Shown here: in pieces, positions 17,416 through 26,407 of the stretch
Layout of the letters: the number at the start of each line of letters is the position of its first letter
Numbering within the stretch: the first letter of the stretch is position 1
From: Clostridium lundense DSM 17049
GTDB lineage: Bacteria; Bacillota; Clostridia; Clostridiales; Clostridiaceae
Assembly: GCF_000619945.1 (NCBI RefSeq)
Contig: NZ_JHVC01000002.1
Coordinates: 186,001 to 250,000, forward strand
Reading direction: 5' to 3'
DNA length: 64,000 nucleotides
Notes under the pieces: generated by a model
Database searches by the model: none
What the model was told of the DNA's origin: nothing
What the model saw: only the letters and a program-made list of their open reading frames with translations
Program-made: the position numbers and the translations under genes

Positions 17416-18531
17416 ATGAATAAAAAAAGAGTACTATCTCTATTAGCAGCTACAGTAATGTCAGTTTCATTATTTGCAGGCTGTGGTGGTGGAGAAAAGA
17501 AACCTGAAGCTGGAAAAGAACCAGCAAAACAAGAAGCAAAATTAAAAGTTGGTCTTGTTACAGATGAAGGTGGAGTTAATGATGGTTCTTTTAACCAATC
17601 AGCACTTGTAGGTATAGGAAAGGCTGAAAAGGAATTAAAAATTGAAAAAATTTCTCCAATAGAATCAAAACAACAAAATGCATACCAACCAAATCTAAAA
17701 ACAATGGCAACAACTGCTGATTTAATAGTTGGATGTGGATTCATGATGAAAGATGCTATGAAAAATGTATCCTCAGAAATTAAGGATAAAAAATTTATGA
17801 TAGTTGATGATATAGTAGATACACCTAATACTGTATCAATTACATTTAAAGAACAGGAAGGCTCTTTCTTAGTTGGAGTTATTGCTGGAAAATTAACTAA
17901 AACTAATAAAATTGGATTTATAGGTGGAAGAGAAGGAGAAGTTATAAATAGATTTGAATCAGGATTTGCAGCTGGAGTTATGTCAGTTAATCCAGAGGCA
18001 GGAAAATTATTAATGCCTGTAGGTGAAAATGTAAATAAACTTTCACCAGGAAAAAATGTTAAGTATATAGATTCATTTACTGACCAACAAAAAGGATATG
18101 AAGCTGCAAAAATGCTTTACAATAGTGGATGTGACATAATATTCCACGCAGCAGGAGGAGCAGGTACTGGATTATTTAAGGCTGCAAAGGAACTTAATAG
18201 ATATGCTATAGGTGTTGACTCAGACCAGGCAGCAGATCCAAAGTTAGAAAAATACAAAGATACAATAATCATTTCAATGGAAAAACAGGTAGGAGAATCT
18301 GTAATAGATGTTATAAAATCTATTCAAGAAGGTAAATTCCAGGGTGGAAAACATTTAGTACTTGGTATAAAGGAAGATAGAGTAAGGGTAGCTCCAACAA
18401 TAAATGAAAAAGTAGTTACAAAAGAATCAAAAGAATTATCAGATAAGTACAAAGAAGCAATAAAAGCAGATAAATTTAAGGTACCAGGAACAAGAAAAGA
18501 GCTTAAAGCATTTAAAGTTCCTCAGATTTAG
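17416..18531 (+). CDS. BMP family nucleoside-binding lipoprotein
   Basis: A 371-residue substrate-binding lipoprotein of the Bmp/Med (PnrA-like) family. The signal peptide ends in the lipobox LFAGC (Cys23), followed by a Gly/Lys/Glu-rich linker. Family motifs include VTDEGGVNDGSFNQSA near residue 50, FLVGVIAGKLTKTNKIGFIGG and GAGTGLFKAAKE. It captures purine nucleosides outside the membrane for the ABC system encoded next. A strong AGGAGGGG ribosome site precedes the ATG. An intercistronic terminator after this gene suggests that it is made in excess over the permease genes. Confidence 0.93.
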   Translation: MNKKRVLSLLAATVMSVSLFAGCGGGEKKPEAGKEPAKQEAKLKVGLVTDEGGVNDGSFNQSALVGIGKAEKELKIEKISPIESKQQNAYQPNLKTMATTADLIVGCGFMMKDAMKNVSSEIKDKKFMIVDDIVDTPNTVSITFKEQEGSFLVGVIAGKLTKTNKIGFIGGREGEVINRFESGFAAGVMSVNPEAGKLLMPVGENVNKLSPGKNVKYIDSFTDQQKGYEAAKMLYNSGCDIIFHAAGGAGTGLFKAAKELNRYAIGVDSDQAADPKLEKYKDTIIISMEKQVGESVIDVIKSIQEGKFQGGKHLVLGIKEDRVRVAPTINEKVVTKESKELSDKYKEAIKADKFKVPGTRKELKAFKVPQI

Positions 18532-18542
18532 TTAGTTTTAAG

Positions 18543-18571
18543 GCTAGGTGCTTAGGCATCTAGCTTTTTTT
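18543..18571 (+). terminator. Partial (attenuating) terminator inside the transporter operon
   Basis: GCTAGGTGC-TTAG-GCATCTAGC followed by eight T, 11 bases after the lipoprotein stop and before the ATPase gene. No separate promoter is evident after it, so read-through is expected. Confidence 0.75.
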
Positions 18572-18611
18572 ATCCAATGATAATTCTAAAACATAAGGAG
18601 GGAGGACTAAA

Positions 18612-20156
18612 ATGGGTAATGTTGTGCAAATGAAAGCGATAACAAAAATATTTCCAGGAACAGTAGCTAACGATAATGTAGATTTTACATTAGAAAAGGG
18701 AGAAATTCATGTGCTGTTAGGGGAAAATGGCGCAGGTAAAACTACATTGATGAACGTACTATATGGTCTTTATCAGCCAGAAGCTGGTGAAATATATGTA
18801 AACGATAAGAAAGTTGATATAAAAAGTCCTAAGGATGCTATAAAACTTGGTATAGGAATGGTGCATCAGCATTTTATGCTTGTTCATAATTTTACTGTAG
18901 CAGAAAATATGATATTGGGACAGGAACCTAAAAAGGGAGCCCTATCAATAAATATAGAAAAAGCGAAAAAAGATACTAAGGAATTAGCAGATAAGTATGG
19001 ATTTAACATTGATCCTAATTCTGTAATCGAAGATATAACTGTAGGGCAACAGCAAAAAGTTGAAATATTAAAAGCTCTATATAGAGGGGCAGAAATATTG
19101 ATATTGGATGAGCCTACAGCAGTACTTACTCCTCAAGAAATAAAGGAATTAGGAGTAATATTAAAAAATTTGGTTAAGGAAGGTAAGTCTATAATTCTTA
19201 TTACACATAAACTTAAAGAAGTTATGAGTATGAGTGATAGGGTTACAATAATAAGAAGAGGAAAATATATAGACACCGTTAAAACAAAGGATACTGATAT
19301 AGATGGACTTGCGGAAATGATGGTGGGAAGAAAAGTTAATTTAGTAGTAGAAAAAAGTAAGCCTAAAATAGGGGATGCTATTTTAAAAATAGAAAATTTA
19401 AAAGCTTTGGATCATAGAGGTCTACCAGCATTACGAGGTGTAAATTTTGAGCTAAAAGCTGGAGAAATTTTAGGCTTAGCAGGAGTAGATGGGAATGGTC
19501 AGACAGAGCTTATTGAAACCATAGTAGGGTTAAGAAAAGCAACAGAAGGTAAAGTTTATTTAAAAGGTGAAGATATTACAGGAAAAACTACTAAAGAAAT
19601 AACTGAATCAGGTGTGGGACATATTCCTGAAGATAGACATAAAAGAGGACTTGTCCTTAAATATTCATTACTAGAAAATTCAGTTTTAGGAATACATTAT
19701 AGAGAACCTTTTGCTAAAGGAATTATGATGAATTATAAAAACATTAGAGAGCATGTTAATAATTTAATTAAAAACTTTGATGTAAGAACTCCTAATGAGG
19801 ATGTAAGTGCTTCCGCATTATCAGGAGGTAACCAACAAAAACTTATTGTAGCAAGAGAAATAGAAAAGGATCCAGATCTTATTATTGCAGCTCAACCTAC
19901 AAGAGGCTTGGATGTAGGAGCAATCGAATATATACACAAAAGGCTAGTTCAAGAAAGAGACAGTGGAAGGGCAGTTCTTTTGGTGTCACTTGAATTGGAT
20001 GAGGTAATGGCGCTATCAGATAGAATAGCTGTTATATATGATGGAGAGATTGTAGATATATTAGATGCTAAAGATGCTACAGAACAAAAACTTGGAATAC
20101 TTATGGCGGGAGGAAAGTTAAAAAAGGCTGGTGAAGGAGGTAAAGGAGATGAGTAA
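18612..20156 (+). CDS. Nucleoside ABC transporter ATP-binding protein (two ABC domains)
   Basis: A 514-residue protein with two ABC domains in tandem, as in sugar and nucleoside importers (NupO/YufO type). Domain 1 has Walker A GENGAGKTT (near residue 37) and Walker B LILDEPTAVL. Domain 2 has a degenerate Walker A (GVDGNGQTE), the signature SGGNQQK and AAQPTRGLDVG. Asymmetric sites of this kind are normal for the family. A GGAGGGAGG site lies upstream, and its end overlaps the first permease gene by 8 bases. Confidence 0.94.
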   Translation: MGNVVQMKAITKIFPGTVANDNVDFTLEKGEIHVLLGENGAGKTTLMNVLYGLYQPEAGEIYVNDKKVDIKSPKDAIKLGIGMVHQHFMLVHNFTVAENMILGQEPKKGALSINIEKAKKDTKELADKYGFNIDPNSVIEDITVGQQQKVEILKALYRGAEILILDEPTAVLTPQEIKELGVILKNLVKEGKSIILITHKLKEVMSMSDRVTIIRRGKYIDTVKTKDTDIDGLAEMMVGRKVNLVVEKSKPKIGDAILKIENLKALDHRGLPALRGVNFELKAGEILGLAGVDGNGQTELIETIVGLRKATEGKVYLKGEDITGKTTKEITESGVGHIPEDRHKRGLVLKYSLLENSVLGIHYREPFAKGIMMNYKNIREHVNNLIKNFDVRTPNEDVSASALSGGNQQKLIVAREIEKDPDLIIAAQPTRGLDVGAIEYIHKRLVQERDSGRAVLLVSLELDEVMALSDRIAVIYDGEIVDILDAKDATEQKLGILMAGGKLKKAGEGGKGDE

Positions 20157-21240
20157 AAAAGGTAAAGTAAGTAATAACAATCATGCAAATATACTAAAGA
20201 ATTTTTCCATATCTGCCATATCAATAATCTTAGCTCTATTTATCTCTGTATTTTTTGTTATGTGGGCAAAAGATTATAATTTTTCCCAGGCAGCAGAATT
20301 GCTTTTTAAATCTATATGGAAGGGAAGTTTTGGGACAAAGACAAATTTAGTAGAAACTTTAGTTTTTGCTACACCTTTGATTTTTACAGGACTTGCCCAT
20401 GCAGTAGCATTTAGAACAGGACTTTTTAATATAGGTGTAGAAGGTCAATTTATGATAGGTATGATAGTTGCAACTATAGTTGGACTTATTCCAGGAATTC
20501 CAGCAATAATTCATATTCCTTTAACAATCATTGCTGGAACTATAGGAGGAGCTATATGGGCAGCAATCCCAGGATATTTAAAGGCTAGAGTTGGAACAAA
20601 TGAGGTTGTAAATACTATAATGCTTAACTTTGTAGCTAGAAGTATATCAAATTATTTTACTATGGGGCCTTTTCATATGGAAAATTCAGCCTCAACAGAA
20701 AATATACAAAAATCAGCGGAATTGTTTAGATTTTTAGGTGAATATAATAGATTAAATGTAAGCATATTTATAGCAATAATAGTGGTGTTTTTGGTATATA
20801 TTCTTTTATGGAAAACTACTATAGGTTATGAAATAAGAGCAGTTGGTTTAAGTGCTACATCAGCGGAGTATGGAGGAATAAGCATAGGTAAGAATATAAT
20901 ACTTGCAATGGTTATATCAGGTATAATAGCAGGGCTTGGAGGAGCTACTCATATAATGGGAGTACAGCATCAATCGGCACAACTTGGAGGATTCCCTGGC
21001 TATGGAATGGATGGTATAGCTGTAGCTTTAGTTGCTAAAAGTAATCCTATAGGAGTAATATTCTCAGCTGTTTTATTTGCTGCATTAAATTATAGTTCTG
21101 GAACATTAATGCTTGCAGGTATACCAAAAACTATAGTTTATTTAGTTCAAGGTATAATAATATTATTTATAGCTGGAGAATATGCATTTAGATTAATATC
21201 TCAAAGAATGAAAAAGAAGGAGGCTTTAGCAAATGAATAG
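20149..21240 (+). CDS. Nucleoside ABC transporter permease 1
   Basis: A 363-residue permease of the BPD_transp_2 family (NupP/YufP type) with about nine to ten membrane helices. FRTGLFNIGVEGQFMIG is the hallmark segment. The ATG at 20149 overlaps the ATPase stop, and GGAGG lies 8 bases upstream. It pairs with the next permease as a heterodimeric channel. Confidence 0.93.
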   Translation: MSKKGKVSNNNHANILKNFSISAISIILALFISVFFVMWAKDYNFSQAAELLFKSIWKGSFGTKTNLVETLVFATPLIFTGLAHAVAFRTGLFNIGVEGQFMIGMIVATIVGLIPGIPAIIHIPLTIIAGTIGGAIWAAIPGYLKARVGTNEVVNTIMLNFVARSISNYFTMGPFHMENSASTENIQKSAELFRFLGEYNRLNVSIFIAIIVVFLVYILLWKTTIGYEIRAVGLSATSAEYGGISIGKNIILAMVISGIIAGLGGATHIMGVQHQSAQLGGFPGYGMDGIAVALVAKSNPIGVIFSAVLFAALNYSSGTLMLAGIPKTIVYLVQGIIILFIAGEYAFRLISQRMKKKEALANE

Positions 21241-22168
21241 TTCATTATTTATAACTATAATAGGAGTTCTTGGAGCCACATTAAGACTTGCAACGCCTCT
21301 TATATTTGCATCCTTAGGTGGAGTATTTTCTGAAAAATCAGGAGTTGTAAATATTGCATTAGAAGGTATTATGATTACAGGAGCTTTCTTTGGGGTGCTT
21401 GGATCTTATGTAACAGGTAATGCCTGGATGGGGATTTTGTTTGCTATAATAGCGGGAATTGCTGTATCATTCATACATGCATATTTAAGTGTTAATCTAA
21501 AAGCAGATCAAGTAGTATCTGGTGTTGGTATAAATGTATTTGCAGATGCTCTTATGAGCTTTCTAATAGTTAAATTTTTTGGTACTGCATCTCAAACAAG
21601 TGTAGTAGATTCAATACCATATCCCACAGAAGCTATGGCTAAAGTGCCCATATTAGGACCTTTACTTAAAGAACTTAATTGGTTTGTATTTTTAGCTTTT
21701 ATATTGGTATTTGTATCTCATTATATTATATATAAAACTCCACTTGGACTTAGAATAAGATCAGTTGGTGAGCATCCAAAGGCTGCAGATACTTTAGGTA
21801 TAAATGTATATGGAATCAGATATTTATGTGTTATATTATCTGGTATACTTGGAGCGCTTGGAGGAGCAACTCTTTCTATAGGAATTATGAATCTTTATAG
21901 AGAAGGAATGGTAAGCGGTAGAGGATACATAGCTTTAGCTGCTATGATATTTGGTAATTGGAAGCCAATAAATGCTATGTGGGCATCACTTTTATTTGCT
22001 TTTGCAGATGCCTTCCAATTATTTGCCAAGGGCTTTGGGTGGACACTGCCTGGAGAAATGTATGAGGCATTCCCATATATATTAACAATGCTTGTACTTG
22101 CAGGATTTGTTGGGAAAACACAAGCTCCAGCTGCTGACGGAGTACCTTATGAAAAAGGTCAAAGATAA
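21233..22168 (+). CDS. Nucleoside ABC transporter permease 2
   Basis: A 311-residue permease of the same BPD_transp_2 family (NupQ/YufQ type). The segment EKSGVVNIALEGIMITGAFFG is the equivalent hallmark, and about eight membrane helices are visible. It overlaps permease 1 by 8 bases (start at 21233). It is the last gene of the operon, with a terminator after it. Confidence 0.93.
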   Translation: MNSSLFITIIGVLGATLRLATPLIFASLGGVFSEKSGVVNIALEGIMITGAFFGVLGSYVTGNAWMGILFAIIAGIAVSFIHAYLSVNLKADQVVSGVGINVFADALMSFLIVKFFGTASQTSVVDSIPYPTEAMAKVPILGPLLKELNWFVFLAFILVFVSHYIIYKTPLGLRIRSVGEHPKAADTLGINVYGIRYLCVILSGILGALGGATLSIGIMNLYREGMVSGRGYIALAAMIFGNWKPINAMWASLLFAFADAFQLFAKGFGWTLPGEMYEAFPYILTMLVLAGFVGKTQAPAADGVPYEKGQR

Positions 22169-22185
22169 CATAATTAGTCTAGAAA

Positions 22186-22222
22186 TGAAGGATATGATTT
22201 TATCATATTCTTTATTTTTTAA
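22186..22222 (+). terminator. Terminator of the nucleoside transporter operon
   Basis: AAGGATATGAT-TTT-ATCATATTCTT (one G-T pair) followed by TTATTTTTT. Confidence 0.75.
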
Positions 22223-22295
22223 TTAAAATTGCTATTCACTACACTATAAAAAAAATAGGTGATATAATATATTTAGTATGAAAGGGTGTTGTGAT

Positions 22296-23657
22296 ATGAA
22301 TATGGATTTTAATTTATCTATATCGCAGGAGCAAAAGTTAATAATGACCCAACAAATGCAGTTATCTGTAAAGATACTTCAGTTATCCTCTTATGAGTTG
22401 CAAAAACTTGTGGAAAAAGAAATACAAGAGAATCCTCTTCTGGAGATAAAATATGGGGATGAAAATAAGGAGAATAGTTTAGATTATAAAAAACTAATAA
22501 AGTATTTGGAATTTGATAATTATAATCATTCTAATACTATAAAAAATAATGATGAGGAAGTATCGCCATTTACGTTTATATCTGAGAAAAAATCCTTAAA
22601 AGAATATCTAAAAGATCAAATTAGGGATCTAAATGTAAATGATTTCATGAAAGTTATCTGCGATTATATTGTAGAAAATATAGATGAAAAGGGATACTTA
22701 GGAGAAGCATTAGATGATATTGCAAAGGATTTAAAAGTCTCTAAAAATATTGTAGAGGGAACCTTGAAAATTGTACAAGGATTAGAACCTGATGGAATAG
22801 GGGCTAGAGATTTAAAGGAATGTCTAACAATACAGTGCGAAAAAAGAAATATAGAAGATGAAAACTTATATATAATAATTAACAATCATTTGGAGGATAT
22901 TGCTGAAAACAGATATAATGCTATTGCAAAAAAATTAAATATCAGTGTGAAAGAAGCACAAAACTATGGAGATTTTATAAAAACATTACAGCCAAAGCCA
23001 TCTAGAGGATTTTATACGGGAGAAGAAGTTAATTATATTATGCCAGATGCATATATAAAAAAGATTAATGAAGAGTATTATATAATTATGAATGATTCTT
23101 TAACGCCAAGACTTACTATAAATAACTTGTATAAAGGAATTATTAATGGAGAAGAAGATAAAGATGCTTTTGAGTATGTAAAAGATAGATTAGATAGTGC
23201 TGCGTTTTTGATTAAAAGTATAGAACATAGAAAAAGTACTATATATAAAGTTTTAGAAAAGATAATTCAGATTCAACGAGAATACTTTGATTATGGAGAA
23301 AAATTTCTAAAGCCTATGACATTAAGGGAAATTGCTGATAGCCTAAATATGCATGAATCTACTATAAGTAGAGCTATAAGAGATAAATATATATATACAG
23401 ATAAAGGTACGGTAAAAATAAAGGATTTATTTATTACAGGGTTAATATCTAAAGAAGGAAATGAATCATTATCTACCATTGAGGTAAAAAAAGGTATAGA
23501 GAATTTAATAAACAAAGAAAATAAAAATGATCCCCTATCAGATCAGGTTATTGCTAACATTTTAAATGAAAAAGGTGTGAATATTTCAAGAAGAACTGTG
23601 GCAAAATATAGAGAAGAAATGGGTATAAAATCATCCAAGGGAAGAAAAAGATATTAA
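22296..23657 (+). CDS. rpoN: RNA polymerase sigma-54 factor
   Basis: A 453-residue sigma-54. Region I (about 1-50) is Gln/Leu-rich (QQMQLSVKILQLSSYELQ), a core-binding domain follows, a helix-turn-helix lies near 345-375 (MTLREIADSLNMHESTISRAI) and the RpoN box near the C terminus reads SRRTVAKYREE. The first RpoN-box residue is Ser where Ala is commoner. The start is the ATG at 22296 after AAAGGGTG; an upstream ATG lies before the ribosome site. It lies directly upstream of the glycolytic cggR cluster, as in several clostridia. No enhancer-binding protein gene is in the window. Confidence 0.95.
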   Translation: MNMDFNLSISQEQKLIMTQQMQLSVKILQLSSYELQKLVEKEIQENPLLEIKYGDENKENSLDYKKLIKYLEFDNYNHSNTIKNNDEEVSPFTFISEKKSLKEYLKDQIRDLNVNDFMKVICDYIVENIDEKGYLGEALDDIAKDLKVSKNIVEGTLKIVQGLEPDGIGARDLKECLTIQCEKRNIEDENLYIIINNHLEDIAENRYNAIAKKLNISVKEAQNYGDFIKTLQPKPSRGFYTGEEVNYIMPDAYIKKINEEYYIIMNDSLTPRLTINNLYKGIINGEEDKDAFEYVKDRLDSAAFLIKSIEHRKSTIYKVLEKIIQIQREYFDYGEKFLKPMTLREIADSLNMHESTISRAIRDKYIYTDKGTVKIKDLFITGLISKEGNESLSTIEVKKGIENLINKENKNDPLSDQVIANILNEKGVNISRRTVAKYREEMGIKSSKGRKRY

Positions 23658-23733
23658 ACTAAGTTTTGAAATCTATGGATAACCTAGGTTGAAGTAACCA
23701 AAATCCTATAAGAATTAAGTTAGATTATAAAAA

Positions 23734-23862
23734 AGAGTACAGAGTTTTAGAACTAAGGATCGTTTATAGATCAGGCAAAAAAGTGTGCTTGCTATTATGT
23801 AAAAAACTTGTGCTAAAAGTTTAGATTTCATTATAAAAGAACTGTTCTATCATCTGTACTCT
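23734..23862. repeat. Inverted-repeat element between rpoN and cggR
   Basis: Terminal inverted repeats AGAGTACAGA / TCTGTACTCT, extended by TTTTAGAAC / GTTCTA inside, bound a 129-bp noncoding block. The right end is shared with the element between gpmI and eno (30091-30175). This looks like a MITE-type remnant. Apart from this and the promoter/operator, 23658-23997 has nothing gene-like. Confidence 0.5.
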
Positions 23863-23911
23863 AGAAAAATAAAACTATTTAAAAAAATATTAAAAAAATT
23901 TACACTTCCTC

Positions 23912-23940
23912 TTGGAAAATCATTGAATTTGTTTTATAAT
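23912..23940 (+). promoter_or_regulatory. SigA-type promoter of cggR-gap
   Basis: TTGGAA, a 17-base spacer and a perfect TATAAT, with the CggR operator starting 6 bases downstream. Confidence 0.75.
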
Positions 23941-23945
23941 ATAAG

Positions 23946-23982
23946 TGGGACATAAAAAATATCACTGGGACATTAAACGACC
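23946..23982 (+). promoter_or_regulatory. CggR operator (two direct repeats, 20-bp period)
   Basis: TGGGAC at 23946-23951 and again at 23966-23971, each followed by six A/T-rich bases and a degenerate half (AATA, CGAC). The 20-bp period equals that of the known Bacillus subtilis CggR site (CGGGAC-N6-TGTC, twice). The site lies just after the promoter, so the protein should block early transcription. Confidence 0.75.
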
Positions 23983-23997
23983 AGAGGGGTGCTTTGT

Positions 23998-25026
23998 TTG
24001 GAAGAAATATTAAAGTTACAACAGAAGATTATTCCTGAAATGATAGAATTAATGGAGAAAAGATATAATATTTTAAGAAATATATATTATAATCAGCCTA
24101 TAGGAAGAAGGATTTTAGCTAGAAATTTAGAGCTTAGTGAGAGAGTTGTAAGAACGGAAATAAATTTTCTTAGGGAGCAAAATTTTATAGATATTACCCT
24201 TCCAGGAATGATTATTACTTCTGAAGGTGAAGAAATAATAGAAAAACTTAAAAATTTTATTCATGACATTAAAGGATTGTCCGAATTGGAGCATTCTTTA
24301 AAGAAAAAGTTAGGAATAAAGAATGTAATTATAGTCCCAGGTAATTTAGATGAAGATATTACAATAATGAAAGAATTAGGAAGAGCTTCAGCTAATTATT
24401 TAAAAAGCATATTAGTTGATAGCCAAATAGTAGCTATTACTGGAGGTAGTACTGTTAAAGACGTTATTGATAATATGTCCAAGATGAACAATTTAAGTAA
24501 TGTAATGGCAGTTCCAGCAAGAGGCGGTATGGGAAGAAACCTAGAAACTCAAGCTAATACGTTAGTATCAAATTTTGCTAACAAACTAAATTGTAATTAT
24601 AAACTTCTTCATGTACCAGATAATTTAAGCAATGAAGCTATGAATGCTATGATGAAGGAAAAGGATGTAAAAGAAATATTAGATATAATTGATGATACAG
24701 ATATATTAATTTATGGAATAGGAAGAGCTGACGAAATGGCTAGAAGAAGAGGTTTATCCTCAGAAGAAATTCAAAAGCTAGTACATAAAGGGGCTGTAGG
24801 AGAAGCCTTTGGTTATTATTTTAATAGGCAAGGAGAAGTAATTTACTCAACTCCTACTATGGGAATAAGAAACGAACAAATTGGTAAAATACAGCACTTA
24901 ATAGCGGTAGCTGGAGGAATGTGTAAAGCAAAGGCTATAATATCAACAGAAATAAATAATACCAATAGTATATTAGTGACAGATGAAGGCGCAGCTAGAG
25001 AAATTTTAAAATTATTTAGAAGTTAA
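23998..25026 (+). CDS. cggR: Central glycolytic genes regulator CggR
   Basis: A 342-residue SorC/DeoR family repressor. It has an N-terminal winged helix (RRILARNLELSERVVRTEINFL, residues about 33-55) and a C-terminal sugar-binding domain (about 85-342) with AITGGSTV and the DDTDILIYGIGRADEMA region. Fructose-1,6-bisphosphate is the known effector in Bacillus. The TTG at 23998 is the preferred start (AGAGGGG is 8 bases upstream); GTG 23989 overlaps that site. It is the first gene of the glycolytic cluster and is likely autoregulated. Confidence 0.93.
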   Translation: MEEILKLQQKIIPEMIELMEKRYNILRNIYYNQPIGRRILARNLELSERVVRTEINFLREQNFIDITLPGMIITSEGEEIIEKLKNFIHDIKGLSELEHSLKKKLGIKNVIIVPGNLDEDITIMKELGRASANYLKSILVDSQIVAITGGSTVKDVIDNMSKMNNLSNVMAVPARGGMGRNLETQANTLVSNFANKLNCNYKLLHVPDNLSNEAMNAMMKEKDVKEILDIIDDTDILIYGIGRADEMARRRGLSSEEIQKLVHKGAVGEAFGYYFNRQGEVIYSTPTMGIRNEQIGKIQHLIAVAGGMCKAKAIISTEINNTNSILVTDEGAAREILKLFRS

Positions 25027-25174
25027 TATTTGTAAAAAAATACAAATGAGTTATAATCAAATTATTGTAACAATAATATCTATAAATGTATATCAATGTA
25101 TAATAAAATAATTTTTATGACATACAATACTAGCATTAAAATATAATTTTTTTAATTTCAAGGAGGTACTTTAA

Positions 25175-26182
25175 ATGATTAAAGTAGGTATTAATGGTTT
25201 TGGAAGAATAGGAAGAAATGTATTTAAGGCATTAGTAAAAAATTATGCTAATGAATTAGAAGTAGTAGCTATTAACGATTTAACAAATCCAGATACATTA
25301 AGACATTTATTAAAATATGATTCTCTTTATGGACACTTTGATGGAACTGTAGAAGCTACAGAAAATGCTATTGTAGTTAATGGAAAAGAAATAAGAATAT
25401 ATGCTGAAAGAGATCCTAAAAACTTACCATGGAAGGACTTAGGAGTAGATATAGTAATAGAATCAACTGGATTATTTACTGATGCTACAAAAGCAAAGGC
25501 ACATATTGAAGCAGGAGCTAAAAAAGTACTTATTTCAGCACCAGCTAAAAACGAAGACATAACTATTGTTTTAGGTGTTAATGAAGAAAAATATAATCCT
25601 GCAGAGCACAACATCATTTCTAATGCGTCCTGCACAACTAACTGTTTAGCACCATTTGCTAAAGTTTTAGATAGAGAGTTTGGTATAGTAGAAGGACTTA
25701 TGACTACAGTTCATTCATATACAAATGACCAGAAAATTCTTGATGCCCCACACAAAGATTTAAGAAGAGCAAGAGCTGCTGCAGAAGCTATGATACCAAC
25801 AACAACAGGAGCAGCAAAAGCAGTTGCATTAGTTCTTCCTCAATTAAAAGGAAAATTAAATGGTATGGCTGTTAGAGTACCAACACCAACTGTTTCAATG
25901 ACTGATTTAGTGTGTACATTATCAAAAGATGCTACAGCTGAAGAAATAAATGCAGCATTCAAGAAAGCAGCAGAAACAGAAATGAAAGGAATATTAGGAT
26001 TCAGTGATGAACCATTAGTATCAATTGACTATAGAGGTGATGAAAGATCTTCAATAGTTGATGGGCTTTCAACTATGGTAATGGGTAAGAGATTAGCTAA
26101 AGTAGTTGCTTGGTATGATAATGAATGGGGTTATTCAAATAGATTAGCTGACTTAACTAAATATGTAGCTGACAGACTATAA
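25175..26182 (+). CDS. gap: Glyceraldehyde-3-phosphate dehydrogenase, type I
   Basis: A 335-residue NAD-dependent GAPDH. The Rossmann start is VGINGFGRIGRNVF and the catalytic cysteine lies in NASCTTNCLAP (about residue 151), with the base His in the HSYTNDQ motif. Asp in the loop after beta 2 (INDL) favours NAD. It is preceded by AAGGAGG. A small hairpin (ATTTGTA / TACAAAT, 25028-25047) lies in the gap after cggR and could serve as an mRNA processing or stability site, as known at the cggR-gapA joint in Bacillus. Confidence 0.97.
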   Translation: MIKVGINGFGRIGRNVFKALVKNYANELEVVAINDLTNPDTLRHLLKYDSLYGHFDGTVEATENAIVVNGKEIRIYAERDPKNLPWKDLGVDIVIESTGLFTDATKAKAHIEAGAKKVLISAPAKNEDITIVLGVNEEKYNPAEHNIISNASCTTNCLAPFAKVLDREFGIVEGLMTTVHSYTNDQKILDAPHKDLRRARAAAEAMIPTTTGAAKAVALVLPQLKGKLNGMAVRVPTPTVSMTDLVCTLSKDATAEEINAAFKKAAETEMKGILGFSDEPLVSIDYRGDERSSIVDGLSTMVMGKRLAKVVAWYDNEWGYSNRLADLTKYVADRL

Positions 26183-26234
26183 TTTAAACTTAAAACAGTT
26201 TGTTTAACTTATAGTATAGTTGAGAATAACTGAA

Positions 26235-26281
26235 GAGGGTTTTGGTTTGTAGTTATAGCTATAAGGCAAAGCCCTTTTTTA
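26235..26281 (+). terminator. Terminator after gap
   Basis: GGGTTTTG / CAAAGCCC with further pairing inside, followed by six T. It would reduce read-through to pgk. Confidence 0.65.
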
Positions 26282-26340
26282 AATCTATATGAAGTTGTAA
26301 AGTTTTAAATCTGTGGATAACATTAAAAAGCAGTTTATTT

Positions 26341-26390
26341 AGTTGACAATTGTCCTCTGTCAACTAAAAAAGTGCTTAGCACTTTTTTTA
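26341..26390. repeat. Small dispersed repeat with hairpins, copy 2 (just before pgk)
   Basis: AGTTGACA / TGTCAACT (8-bp stem) followed by AAAAAAGTGC-TTA-GCACTTTTTT. The block resembles 1842-1888. It ends only three bases before the pgk ribosome site. Confidence 0.6.
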
Positions 26391-26407
26391 TAGAAAGGAT
26401 GATATTT

